This document shows positions 26,522 to 34,923 of a stretch of DNA of 64,000 bases, piece after piece. The translations under genes were made by a program, and so were the position numbers. The notes under the pieces are model-generated. The model was not told the DNA's origin. It did no database searches and saw only the letters and a list, made by a program, of their open reading frames with translations. The stretch lies in the NCBI GenBank assembly GCA_963780795.1, contig CAWADH010000008.1:620001-684000 (forward strand), written 5' to 3'. The stretch comes from DATJGR01 sp963780795. GTDB lineage: Bacteria > Pseudomonadota > Gammaproteobacteria > Pseudomonadales > Azotimanducaceae. Positions within the stretch are counted from its first letter, which is position 1. Every line of letters starts with the position of its first letter.

Positions 26522-28363
26522 TCAGCGAATGCGCGCGCGTGCGCTTCGCGTATCGATGTCGAACAATGCGGCGAGCTGTTCGGTCATCGCACCGCCCAAC
26601 TGTTCGGCGTCGGTGATCGTCACCGCGCGACGGTAGTGGTGCGTTACGTCGTGTCCGATGCCGATCGCGATCAGCTCGACCGGCGACTGATTCTCGATGA
26701 CGTCGATCGCGTACTTGAGATGCTGCTCGAGATAGTTGCTCGGATTCACCAGCAGCGTCGAGTTGTCCACGGGCAATCCGTCGGAGATCACCATCAACAC
26801 CTTGCGCTGTTCCTGACGCACCACAATGCGGTTGTGCGCCCATATCAGCGCCTCGCCGTCGATGTTCTCCTTCAGCAATTCCTCGCGCATCATCAGGCCG
26901 AGATTGCGCCGCGCGCGCCGCCACGGATCATCGGCCGCCTTGTAGACGATGTGCCGCAAATCGTTGAGCCGTCCGGGATTCGACGGCTTGCCCGCCTGAA
27001 TCCAGCGCTCGCGCGACTGACCGCCGCGCCACGCGCGCGTGGTGAAGCCGAGAATCTCCACCTTCACCGAACAGCGCTCGAGCGTGCGGCCGAGAATGTC
27101 CGCGCACATCGCCGCGATCGTGATCGAACGGCCGCGCATCGAACCGGAGCTGTCAATCAGCATGGTTACGACAGTGTCTCGGAACTTGACCTCTTTCTCC
27201 TGCTTGTACGCCAACGGATTCATTGGGTCGGCGACGACCAGCGCGAGACGCGACGCGTCGAGAATTCCCTCTTCGAGATCGAACTCCCAGGAACGGTTCT
27301 GTTTGGCCATCAGCCTGCGTTGCAGCCGGTTGGCGAGTTTCGACGTGGCGTGCTGCAGCGACACGAGTTGCTGATCGAGCATCGACCGCAGCCGGGTCAG
27401 TTCTTCCGGATCGCACAGATCTTCGGCCCGCACCATCTCGTCGAATTCGGTGGTGAATGCCTGATAATTCACGTCCATGCGGATGCGGCCGGACTCGTCG
27501 CGCGTGATGTTCGGCGCTTCGTCCGGATCCGACTCGGCGCCGAGGTCCGACAGATCCATGTCGGCTTCCATCTGCATCGTCGACGTCTCGCCTTCGGCGT
27601 CTTCGTCCGACATGGAGTCTTCGTCGAGCACCACGTCTTCGGGGCTCGCGTCCGAATCGGATTCCGAGGATTCGTCGACCGTTTCGGAATCCTGGTCGTT
27701 TTCCTCGAGTTCCGGCGGATCGTCGAATTCGGCGGCGAGACCGAGATCGGTGAGTATCGTTCGCGAGACTTTTGCGAAGCGATCCTGATCGAGCATGCAT
27801 TCGCGTAGTGCTTCGATGTCGCGGCCGGCGCGCGATTCGACGAACTCGCGCCAGTGCTTCACCACGTTCTCGGCCGACGGCGGAAGTTTGCGCCCCGTCA
27901 GATGCTCGCGCACGAGCAGCCCAACGGCCACACTAAGGGGAGCCTCGGTTTCAGTCGTGATGGTGTCGAACGCCGCCTCCTGACATTGCGACTCCAGCGA
28001 CGCGTCGAGGTTCTGCGCCACGCCCTGCATGCGCAAGCTGCCGATCGACGCGATCCGCGCGTCTTCCACCCAACGGAACATTTCTTCCGCGGGACCTTCG
28101 CGCGGCGCGCGGCGCTTGTGGATGGCGGCGTCGTGGTACCGCAGGCGCAGCGCGAATTCGTCGCCGACGCCCCGCACGACGTTGATCTGCTCATCGGTAG
28201 AACCGACGGACGGCAGCGGCACGCGAATCCGATTGCCGGACGCAGCCGGTGTTCCGTGACCGAACGTGATGTCCAGTTCGTCGTTTTCCGCAAGCGCGCG
28301 CATGGTCGCGATCGTCGCGCGCTTGAACGGCTCTAGCGGATTGTCCTTGTCGTTCGCGGACAT
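26522..28363 (-). CDS. cobT: Cobaltochelatase CobT-like VWA protein
   Basis: A 613-residue CobT homologue. In aerobic cobalamin synthesis CobT and CobS form the AAA+/VWA activator of the CobN cobaltochelatase. Visible are the CobT N-terminal region (about 1-200), a long acidic stretch (about 215-290), and a C-terminal VWA domain with MIDAS DSSGS (404-408) and the CobT motif RERWIQAGKPSNPGRLNDLRH around 27005-26945. It follows cobS by 22 nt. No CobN or other cobalamin genes are in the window, so the pair may serve another metal-insertion or remodelling role. Confidence 0.92.
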   Translation of the reverse strand: MSANDKDNPLEPFKRATIATMRALAENDELDITFGHGTPAASGNRIRVPLPSVGSTDEQINVVRGVGDEFALRLRYHDAAIHKRRAPREGPAEEMFRWVEDARIASIGSLRMQGVAQNLDASLESQCQEAAFDTITTETEAPLSVAVGLLVREHLTGRKLPPSAENVVKHWREFVESRAGRDIEALRECMLDQDRFAKVSRTILTDLGLAAEFDDPPELEENDQDSETVDESSESDSDASPEDVVLDEDSMSDEDAEGETSTMQMEADMDLSDLGAESDPDEAPNITRDESGRIRMDVNYQAFTTEFDEMVRAEDLCDPEELTRLRSMLDQQLVSLQHATSKLANRLQRRLMAKQNRSWEFDLEEGILDASRLALVVADPMNPLAYKQEKEVKFRDTVVTMLIDSSGSMRGRSITIAAMCADILGRTLERCSVKVEILGFTTRAWRGGQSRERWIQAGKPSNPGRLNDLRHIVYKAADDPWRRARRNLGLMMREELLKENIDGEALIWAHNRIVVRQEQRKVLMVISDGLPVDNSTLLVNPSNYLEQHLKYAIDVIENQSPVELIAIGIGHDVTHHYRRAVTITDAEQLGGAMTEQLAALFDIDTRSARARIR

Positions 28364-28385
28364 GGGTATTGCTCGATCACCTCGA

Positions 28386-29384
28386 CTACGAGGCTTTCAG
28401 CGTGATGCCACGCGTGGCATCACCGAGATCTTCTCCCATGCAACGCTGGTAGTACTCGGCAACGATCGGACGCTCCAGCTCATCGCACTTGTTCAGGAAC
28501 GACACGCGGAACGCGAACGCGAGATCGTTGAAGATCTCGGCGTTTTCCGCCCAGGTGATGACCGTTCGCGGCGACATCACCACCGACAGATCGCCGTTGA
28601 TGAAGCCGCGCCGCGTGAGGTCGGCAACCGACACCATGTTCGAGATCTGGCGCCGGCCCTTGTCGCTCTTCCAGTTCGGTTCTTTGCTGAGGACGATCTC
28701 GACCTCCGCATCGTGCGGCAGATAGTTCAGCGTGGTGACGATGTTCCAGCGGTCCATCTGACCCTGGTTGATCTGCTGCGTGCCGTGATACAGACCTGTC
28801 GTGTCGCCGAGGCCGATCGTGTTCGTCGTGGAGAACAGGCGAAACGCCGGATGCGGGCTGATGACCTTGTTCTGGTCGAGCAGCGTCAGCTTGCCCTCGA
28901 CTTCGAGCACGCGCTGGATCACGAACATGACGTCGGGACGTCCGGCGTCGTATTCGTCGAACACCAGCGCAGTCGGGTGCTGCAACGCCCATGGCAGCAT
29001 GCCTTCCTTGAACTCGGTGATCTGCTGTCCGTCCTGCACGACGATCGCGTCTTTGCCCACCAGATCGATCCGGCTGATGTGGCTGTCGAGGTTGACGCGG
29101 ATGCACGGCCAGTTGAGACGCGCGGCGACCTGTTCGATGTGCGTCGACTTCCCGGTGCCGTGGTAGCCCTGAATCATGACCCGGCGGTTGAACGCAAAAC
29201 CCGCCAGAATCGACAGCGTCGTTTCCGGATTGAACCGGTACGCCGGATCGATGTCCGGCACATACGCGGTGCGCTCGCTGAACGCCGGACACTCCATGTC
29301 CTGGTCGAGACCGAAGATCTCGCGGACGCTGACTTTCGTGTCGGGTACCATGTCCGGCGACAAGCCGGAGTCGTGCGGTTTCAT
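28386..29384 (-). CDS. cobS: Cobaltochelatase CobS-like AAA+ ATPase
   Basis: A 332-residue MoxR-related AAA+ ATPase of the CobS type. CobS N-terminal signature VSVREIFGLD, Walker A GYHGTGKST (73-81), Walker B ALVFDEYDAG, sensor LFSTTNTIGLGDTTGLYHG. ATG 29384 gives exactly the usual family length and has GGAAAAAG upstream. A GTG at 29417 would add 11 residues without a ribosome site. It heads a two-gene unit with cobT and is divergent from the histidine phosphatase gene. Confidence 0.93.
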   Translation of the reverse strand: MKPHDSGLSPDMVPDTKVSVREIFGLDQDMECPAFSERTAYVPDIDPAYRFNPETTLSILAGFAFNRRVMIQGYHGTGKSTHIEQVAARLNWPCIRVNLDSHISRIDLVGKDAIVVQDGQQITEFKEGMLPWALQHPTALVFDEYDAGRPDVMFVIQRVLEVEGKLTLLDQNKVISPHPAFRLFSTTNTIGLGDTTGLYHGTQQINQGQMDRWNIVTTLNYLPHDAEVEIVLSKEPNWKSDKGRRQISNMVSVADLTRRGFINGDLSVVMSPRTVITWAENAEIFNDLAFAFRVSFLNKCDELERPIVAEYYQRCMGEDLGDATRGITLKAS

Positions 29385-29485
29385 AGCTTTTTCCACTGCT
29401 TCAGACTGCAACTTCACGAACTCGATCGAGCCTAAGCTCTACGAGCGAATCGCGTATTTAACCACTAACTTCGGACGGACACGAC

Positions 29486-30034
29486 ATGGCCACCCTCTTC
29501 CTCGTGCGTCACGGACGTGCATCCGCGGGCTTCGACAGCCACGCGGATCCCGGTCTCGACGAACTGGGTCGTGCGCAGGCAGCTCATACTGCGTCGGTTC
29601 TCGCACCGCTGGGCCCGCTCGCGATCTATTCGAGTCCGCTCGCGCGGGCTCGCGAAACGGCAATTCCGCTGTCGCAGCGTTGGGGTATCGATCCGGTCAT
29701 CGAGCATCGCGTCGCGGAGATCCCGTCTCCCACCGTCGATCTGGCGCAGCGCGGCGAATGGTTGCGGGGCGTCATGCAGGGTCGCTGGCGAACGCTGCCG
29801 GGTGACCTGCAGCACTGGCGCCGAGCGCTCATCGATCGGTTGCTCGACATCCAGGAAGACAGCGTGGTGTTCTGCCACTACGTCGCGATCAACGTGGCAG
29901 TCGGAGCGGCGACAGCGGACGACCGCCTGGTCTGCTTCCGTCCCGACAACGGCTCGATCACGCGCATCGCGATCAGCGACGGTCGCCTGCGCCTGATCGA
30001 ACTCGGCCGCGAAAGCGAGACGCACGTCAACTGA
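29486..30034 (+). CDS. Histidine phosphatase family protein
   Basis: A 182-residue phosphoglycerate mutase-like (branch 1) phosphatase. The catalytic RHG is at residues 8-10 (LFLVRHGRAS), a second Arg in SSPLARARETA, and the second catalytic His in VVFCHYVAINVAVG. The specific substrate is not identifiable; relatives include CobC-type alpha-ribazole phosphatase. The nearby cobST pair makes that worth noting, but the sequence does not decide it. Confidence 0.85.
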   Translation: MATLFLVRHGRASAGFDSHADPGLDELGRAQAAHTASVLAPLGPLAIYSSPLARARETAIPLSQRWGIDPVIEHRVAEIPSPTVDLAQRGEWLRGVMQGRWRTLPGDLQHWRRALIDRLLDIQEDSVVFCHYVAINVAVGAATADDRLVCFRPDNGSITRIAISDGRLRLIELGRESETHVN

Positions 30035-30149
30035 TCGGTTCGGGCATGAGCGGCGCTCACGTCGCGGATGAGCCCTTTGGTTTTGGCGGATTCTGCGTGC
30101 ACCGCAAACTGGCCGCTCGCAACTCGTCCAGGATCGTGGCCAGCAACCG

Positions 30150-30890
30150 ATGCGTACCTCACTCGAGATCGTTCCGCGCAGCCTTGCGGAGTTGGACGCC
30201 GCCATTTCGCTGATCGCCGCGCGCTATCCGCGCATCGACACCGTCAACATTCCCGAACGTCCGAACTGTGATCTGCGCAGCACCGACGCCGCTCATCACA
30301 TCCGCAGCAGGATCGCGCACCGGATTCCGCACCTGCGCGCCTGCGACTTCGACGACTCGTCAGCGCATCGGCTGGTCGAGACGCTGACGGCGCGCGACAT
30401 CGACGAAGTCATCGTCGTTGCCGGCGACAAGGCCGATGAAATGGCCGGTTTCGAACCGACGGAATTGATCCGTTTTCTCACGACGCACACGGCGAGCTTG
30501 TCCGTCTATGCGGCGCTCGACCCGCACCGGTATCGCGACGACCCGGCGCTTCGGCGTAACGTGGCGCAGAAGCGCGAGGCCGGCGCCAGCGGATTCTTCA
30601 CCCAACCGCTGTTCGACCTGAACGACATCGACCGCTGTTCGAACGCGCTCGGCGATGCGACGACATTCTGGGGATTGAGCCCGGTCGTCTCCGATCGCAG
30701 CCAGCGCTACTGGCAGCAGGTCAACGGCGTGCGGTTCCCGTCCGAATTCGTGCCGACGCTGAACTGGAACCAGAGTTTCGCGTTGCGGTTTCTGTCGGAG
30801 ATCGCCGATCGCGGCGGCAACGCGTATCTGATGCCGATCAAGGTGGACATCGAGCGTTATCTGGCGCCGCTCGCAGCGCGTTTCGCTTAG
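30150..30890 (+). CDS. Methylenetetrahydrofolate reductase-like protein
   Basis: A 246-residue TIM-barrel protein related to MetF but about 40-50 residues shorter. Matches are SLEIVPRS at the N terminus (the Glu of the folate site), VIVVAGDKADE (the Asp of the pterin pocket) and GASGFFTQPLFD (the Gln of the ITQFFFD motif). The key pterin-binding residues therefore look present, while the C-terminal part is reduced. It could be a genuine reductase of FAD and methylene-THF or a folate-binding paralogue. It ends 3 nt before the convergent holA stop. Confidence 0.7.
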   Translation: MRTSLEIVPRSLAELDAAISLIAARYPRIDTVNIPERPNCDLRSTDAAHHIRSRIAHRIPHLRACDFDDSSAHRLVETLTARDIDEVIVVAGDKADEMAGFEPTELIRFLTTHTASLSVYAALDPHRYRDDPALRRNVAQKREAGASGFFTQPLFDLNDIDRCSNALGDATTFWGLSPVVSDRSQRYWQQVNGVRFPSEFVPTLNWNQSFALRFLSEIADRGGNAYLMPIKVDIERYLAPLAARFA

Positions 30891-30893
30891 CTG

Positions 30894-31883
30894 CTAAGAA
30901 ACGGTCGCGAGCCAGCCGAGGTCGGCGCCGGCGAGGCGCAACGCGATGTCTTCCAACGTCTGCCACGGGTCGCCCGGCGCCGCACCCTTCACCTGCTGGT
31001 CGACGCGCGCAGATTGCGCGAGCAGATCCTCGATGTCGCGCTTGCGTAGTCGTTTCGACGCGGCGCGCATGGCACGCTCTTTCGCCTGCGGCAGTCCGCG
31101 AATGTCGTCGTTGAGGAAGCGCCTCAGTTGGACCGTTAGCGAGCCCAGCACCGCGAGCACCGCAACGCCCTCCGCGCGCAGCACCCAGACGATGTGCCGT
31201 ACCCGCCGCGCTTCCCCGTCCAGCGCCGCGTCGACCAGATCGAACGCGTCGTAGTGGGCCGCATCGGCAATCGCGCTCGTAAGCGCCGCCAGCGTGATCG
31301 GTTGCGCAAGCCCGGATAGCGCGAGTTTCTCCACCTCCTGGGCGGCGGCCAGCAGATTGCCCTCGACGCTGTTCGCGAGATAGCCGAGTGCATCGCTGCT
31401 GATCTCGACCCCGACCCGGCGCGCGCGTTGCGCGAGCCAGCCCGGCAACTCCTTGGGGCCAACCGGCCAGACGAGCACGACCGCACCGACCGACTCGATT
31501 TTCTTGAACCAGGCGGCGCTGCGCTGGCGCGAGTCGAGGCGTTCGCTGCGCAGCAGCAGCAACGTGTCTTGCGGGGGATTGGCCAGATACGCGGCGAGCG
31601 TCTCGATCGCGTCCTTGTCGAATTGCTTCACGGGAACACGTACGTCGAGCAGCCGCCGCTGAGCGAACAGCGACATCGTGTTCGCCTGCTCCGTCAGCTC
31701 GGACCATCGGAATCCCGGATCGACCTGGATCAGCACCCGCTCATCGAAACCCGCGCCGCGCGCGGCTGCGATGATCTGGTCGCACCCCTCCTGCACCAGC
31801 AGCATCTCGTCGCCCGAAACGAGATAGACCGGCTTTAGCCCGCGTTCGAGATCGCGCGCCAGGTCCTGCGGCCGCAACGGCAT
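30894..31883 (-). CDS. holA: DNA polymerase III subunit delta
   Basis: A 329-residue clamp-loader delta subunit, which opens the beta clamp. Opening LKPVYLVSGDEMLLVQEGCDQI and the clamp-binding region MSLFAQRRLLDVRVP are typical, as is the C-terminal collar region (GLPQAKERAMRAASKRL). Its ATG overlaps the lptE stop (ATGA, 31881-31885 region), reproducing the conserved lptE-holA order. In many gammaproteobacteria nadD follows; here a convergent MetF-like gene does. Confidence 0.95.
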   Translation of the reverse strand: MPLRPQDLARDLERGLKPVYLVSGDEMLLVQEGCDQIIAAARGAGFDERVLIQVDPGFRWSELTEQANTMSLFAQRRLLDVRVPVKQFDKDAIETLAAYLANPPQDTLLLLRSERLDSRQRSAAWFKKIESVGAVVLVWPVGPKELPGWLAQRARRVGVEISSDALGYLANSVEGNLLAAAQEVEKLALSGLAQPITLAALTSAIADAAHYDAFDLVDAALDGEARRVRHIVWVLRAEGVAVLAVLGSLTVQLRRFLNDDIRGLPQAKERAMRAASKRLRKRDIEDLLAQSARVDQQVKGAAPGDPWQTLEDIALRLAGADLGWLATVS

Positions 31884-32380
31884 CAGTGCGGCTTCTGTAC
31901 TTGGCGGCCCGCGGCGTTGACGCTGCGCATGATCTGCTGCACGACGTCGGTCTTGAGTTCGGTATCCATCAACACCTGCTGTTGATTGCTGCCGACGAGA
32001 TTGTTCGTGTCGACGAGATAGGTGCGCGTCGCGCGCGCCCAGCGCTCTGGCAGGAGTTCCTTCTCCGCGCTTCCGACGATCTTGAAACGGATCGCGAGTT
32101 CGAGCTGCGATTCCGCGGTGGTCGCCCGATCCGTGTATGACAGCGTTCGAGTGGACTGCGTCTGCTGCATCAGATCGATCGTGACGGTCGCATCGGTGCC
32201 CGCGTCGAGGATCTGCACGCCGGACTGCCTCAGCGCGCGCTTCAAGTCTTCCGTTACCTCGACGCCTTCAGAACCGCGCACATACGCGGAAGGAATCGAC
32301 GTCTCGACGCTCGCGCCACGCAGGTGATAGCCGCACCCGACGAGCAGCAGAGCGGCAGCCAGCAGCGCTGCCCGGATCAC
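31883..32380 (-). CDS. lptE: LPS-assembly lipoprotein LptE
   Basis: A 165-residue outer-membrane lipoprotein that plugs LptD and delivers LPS to the cell surface. The signal has lipobox LVGC with the lipidated Cys at 16 (LLVGCGYHLRG). The GTG start at 32380 overlaps the leuS stop (GTGA). The frame remains open upstream inside leuS but only this start gives a signal peptide. Position between leuS and holA confirms the assignment. Confidence 0.93.
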   Translation of the reverse strand: MIRAALLAAALLLVGCGYHLRGASVETSIPSAYVRGSEGVEVTEDLKRALRQSGVQILDAGTDATVTIDLMQQTQSTRTLSYTDRATTAESQLELAIRFKIVGSAEKELLPERWARATRTYLVDTNNLVGSNQQQVLMDTELKTDVVQQIMRSVNAAGRQVQKPH

Positions 32381-34812
32381 CCGACCACCAGGTTCAGCAG
32401 CTTGCCGGCAACGTAGATCTGCTTGCGCACGGTCTTGCCGTCCACATGCCGCGCGACGTTCTCCAGTTGCATCGCCTGCGATTTCACGTCGGCCTCGCTC
32501 GCGCCAACGGCCACGACGAGGCGCGCGCGCAGTTTGCCGTTCACCTGCACGGCGATCTCGACCGAGTCCTCGGCGGCCTTGGCCGCATCGAACACGGGCC
32601 ACCGGGCGCTATCGAACAGTCCACCGTTGTGACCCAGACGCTGATACAGCTCCTCCGCGATGTGCGGCGCGAACGGCGCGAGCATCACCACCAACGGTTC
32701 CACTTCGGCGCGGCGCGCGGTGCGTCCACCGCCACGGACCACGTTGAGGTATTCCATCAGCGCGGCGATCGCAGTGTTGTAGCCGAGATCGGGGATCTGC
32801 TCGGTGACCTGACGGATCGTCTGGTGCAGCTTCTTCTCGACGCTGGCATCCGGCGGTCCGTCCTGCGCGTCGAGCACGCTCTGCCAGAGGCGGGCGAGAA
32901 ACCCGTGCGGCCCGACGATACCCTGATCGCGATAATCGCCGCCCTGCTCGAACGGGCCGAGGAACATCAGATACACGCGCACCGTGTCGGCGCCGTACTT
33001 CTCGATGAGCGAGTCCGGCACGATCACGTTGCCGCGGCTCTTCGACATCTTCGCGCCTTCGTTGATGATGAGGCCGTGCGCGCGGAACTTCGCGAACGGT
33101 TCCTCGAAGTCGATCAAGCCGAGATCCTTCAGCGCCATCGTGACGAAGCGCGCGTACATGAGATGCAGAACCGCGTGCTCGTTGCCGCCGATGTAGGTAT
33201 GCACCGGCAACCACTTGCGCGTGATCTCCGGATCGAAGGCAATATCGTCGCGATCGCTGCTCGGATAGCGCAGGAAGTACCAGGCGCTGTCGAGGAACGT
33301 GTCCGAAACGTCGGTTTCGCGCCGCGCCGCGCCGCCGCATTCCGGACAGGTCGTTTCGTACCACTCGCGCACACGCGCCAGCGGACTGATGCCGGAATCG
33401 TCAGGTTTGAAATCCTCCACCCGCGGCAGAATCACCGGAAGGTCCGCCTCCGGCACCGGCACCGCACCGTGCGTCTCGCAGTAGATGATCGGGATCGGCG
33501 GACCCCAGTAGCGCTGCCGCGATACGCACCAGTCGTGCAGGCGATAGTTGACCTTGGCCTCGGCAACGCCACGGTCCGCCAACGATTCGACAATGGCGCG
33601 CTTGCCGTCGGCAACAGAGCTGCCATCGAACCGTCCGGAATTGACCAGCGTGCCGTCGCCGACGTACGCCTCCGCGAGCGGCGTCGCCGCCGTTTCGCCC
33701 GGAGCCGCGATCACCCGCACGATCGGCAACGCGAAGCGCTGCGCGAATTCGAAGTCACGCTCGTCGTGGCCCGGCACCGCCATGATCGCGCCGGTGCCGT
33801 AGTCCATCAGTACGTAGTCCGCGATCCAGACCGGGATGCGCGCATCGTTCACCGGATTGACGCAGTAGCCGCCGGTGAACACGCCGCTCTTCTCTTTCTC
33901 GACCTTCTTCCGATCGACCACGTCGCGCTTCGCCACCTCTTCGCGGTAGCGATCCACTTCGGCGCGCTGCGCATCCGTGATGATCGCATCGACGAGCGGA
34001 TGTTCCGGCGCCAGCACCATATAAGTGGCGCCGAACAGCGTATCGGGACGCGTCGTGAATATGCGCACGGTGGCGTCGGAACCCTGCACCGCAAAGTCGA
34101 CTTCCGCGCCTTCGCTGCGGCCGATCCAGTTCGTCTGCAACTTGCGCGTGGTATCGGACCAATCGAGCGTTTCGATGTTGTCGAGCAGACGCCCGGCGTA
34201 CTCGCTGATCCTGAAGTACCACTGCGGCAACCGCCGCTGTTGCACGACGGAGTCACAGCGTTCGCACAGCCCGGCGATGACCTGTTCGTTGGCGAGCACG
34301 GTCTTGCACGACGGGCACCAGTTGACGGCGCCGTCGCGCCGTTCCACCAACCCGCCTCGGTACAGCTGCAGGAAGATCCACTGCGTCCACCGATAGTACT
34401 CGGGCGCGGTGGTATCGACGGTGTGGTTCCAGTCGAACATGCCGCCGACGCGTTTCAACTGGCGCGTGAAGTTGGCTACGTTGCGCGGAATCAGATCGTT
34501 CGGATTCGTCTGCACCTTGAGCGCGTAATTTTCCGAATGGATGCCGAATGCATCGAAGCCGATCGGTTCGAACACGGTTTTGCCGCGCAACCGCCAATAA
34601 CGGCCGTGCACGTCGGCGCCGGTGAACGCATAGATGTTGCCGATGTGCAGCCCTTCCGCCGACGGATACGGGAACATCATCAGGTTGTAGAACGGCTCCT
34701 CGGCGGCGCGGATTTCCGCCTCGGTGAAGGTGTTCGTACCACGACGTACCCACTCCGCCTGCCATTTGCTTTCAACGGCTTGCGCGTCGTAACGGTCGGC
34801 GTTGCTGCTCAT
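32377..34812 (-). CDS. leuS: Leucyl-tRNA synthetase (atypical lineage)
   Basis: An 811-residue class I synthetase charging tRNA-Leu. HIGH motif variant HIGN (PYPSAEGLHIGN), KMSKS intact (KMSKSRGN), and a CP1 editing domain with TTRPDTLFGATYMVLAPEHP and GTGAIMAVPGHDERDFEFA. Zinc-type Cys pairs CPSC and CERC lie near residues 180-205, and CPEC further on. ATG 34812 is chosen; a longer frame adds 16 unconvincing residues. It is shorter than E. coli LeuS (860). The N-terminal half (GIHSENYA, VNWCPSCKTVLANEQV) looks like LeuS of Chloroflexi or Actinobacteria rather than of Enterobacteria, despite the canonical lnt-leuS-lptE position. Confidence 0.95.
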   Translation of the reverse strand: MSSNADRYDAQAVESKWQAEWVRRGTNTFTEAEIRAAEEPFYNLMMFPYPSAEGLHIGNIYAFTGADVHGRYWRLRGKTVFEPIGFDAFGIHSENYALKVQTNPNDLIPRNVANFTRQLKRVGGMFDWNHTVDTTAPEYYRWTQWIFLQLYRGGLVERRDGAVNWCPSCKTVLANEQVIAGLCERCDSVVQQRRLPQWYFRISEYAGRLLDNIETLDWSDTTRKLQTNWIGRSEGAEVDFAVQGSDATVRIFTTRPDTLFGATYMVLAPEHPLVDAIITDAQRAEVDRYREEVAKRDVVDRKKVEKEKSGVFTGGYCVNPVNDARIPVWIADYVLMDYGTGAIMAVPGHDERDFEFAQRFALPIVRVIAAPGETAATPLAEAYVGDGTLVNSGRFDGSSVADGKRAIVESLADRGVAEAKVNYRLHDWCVSRQRYWGPPIPIIYCETHGAVPVPEADLPVILPRVEDFKPDDSGISPLARVREWYETTCPECGGAARRETDVSDTFLDSAWYFLRYPSSDRDDIAFDPEITRKWLPVHTYIGGNEHAVLHLMYARFVTMALKDLGLIDFEEPFAKFRAHGLIINEGAKMSKSRGNVIVPDSLIEKYGADTVRVYLMFLGPFEQGGDYRDQGIVGPHGFLARLWQSVLDAQDGPPDASVEKKLHQTIRQVTEQIPDLGYNTAIAALMEYLNVVRGGGRTARRAEVEPLVVMLAPFAPHIAEELYQRLGHNGGLFDSARWPVFDAAKAAEDSVEIAVQVNGKLRARLVVAVGASEADVKSQAMQLENVARHVDGKTVRKQIYVAGKLLNLVVG

Positions 34813-34870
34813 GATCCGTGCATATGAGGAAACCGCGCACGGTAATCGACTGGCCTGCAAACGACAACCC

Positions 34871-34892
34871 GGCGCGTCGCTGGCGACGCGCC
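34871..34892. repeat. Perfect inverted repeat between lnt and leuS
   Basis: GGCGCGTCGC and GCGACGCGCC flank a 2-nt centre in the 111-nt gap between lnt and leuS. There is no T run, so it is not a standard terminator. It could be a transcript-stability hairpin in the leuS leader. Confidence 0.4.
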
Positions 34893-34923
34893 CAGCAGGC
34901 GCTCGCCGCTGGCCGCGGCGACG

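Noticed and set aside
29385..29485. Cobalamin riboswitch upstream of cobS or the TonB receptors
   Set aside because: The leaders are too short (about 80-100 nt) and show no recognisable B12-box sequence.
32446..34827. A 793-codon open frame on the plus strand antisense to leuS
   Set aside because: It is the high-GC shadow of leuS: no family features, His/Arg-rich composition, no ribosome site.
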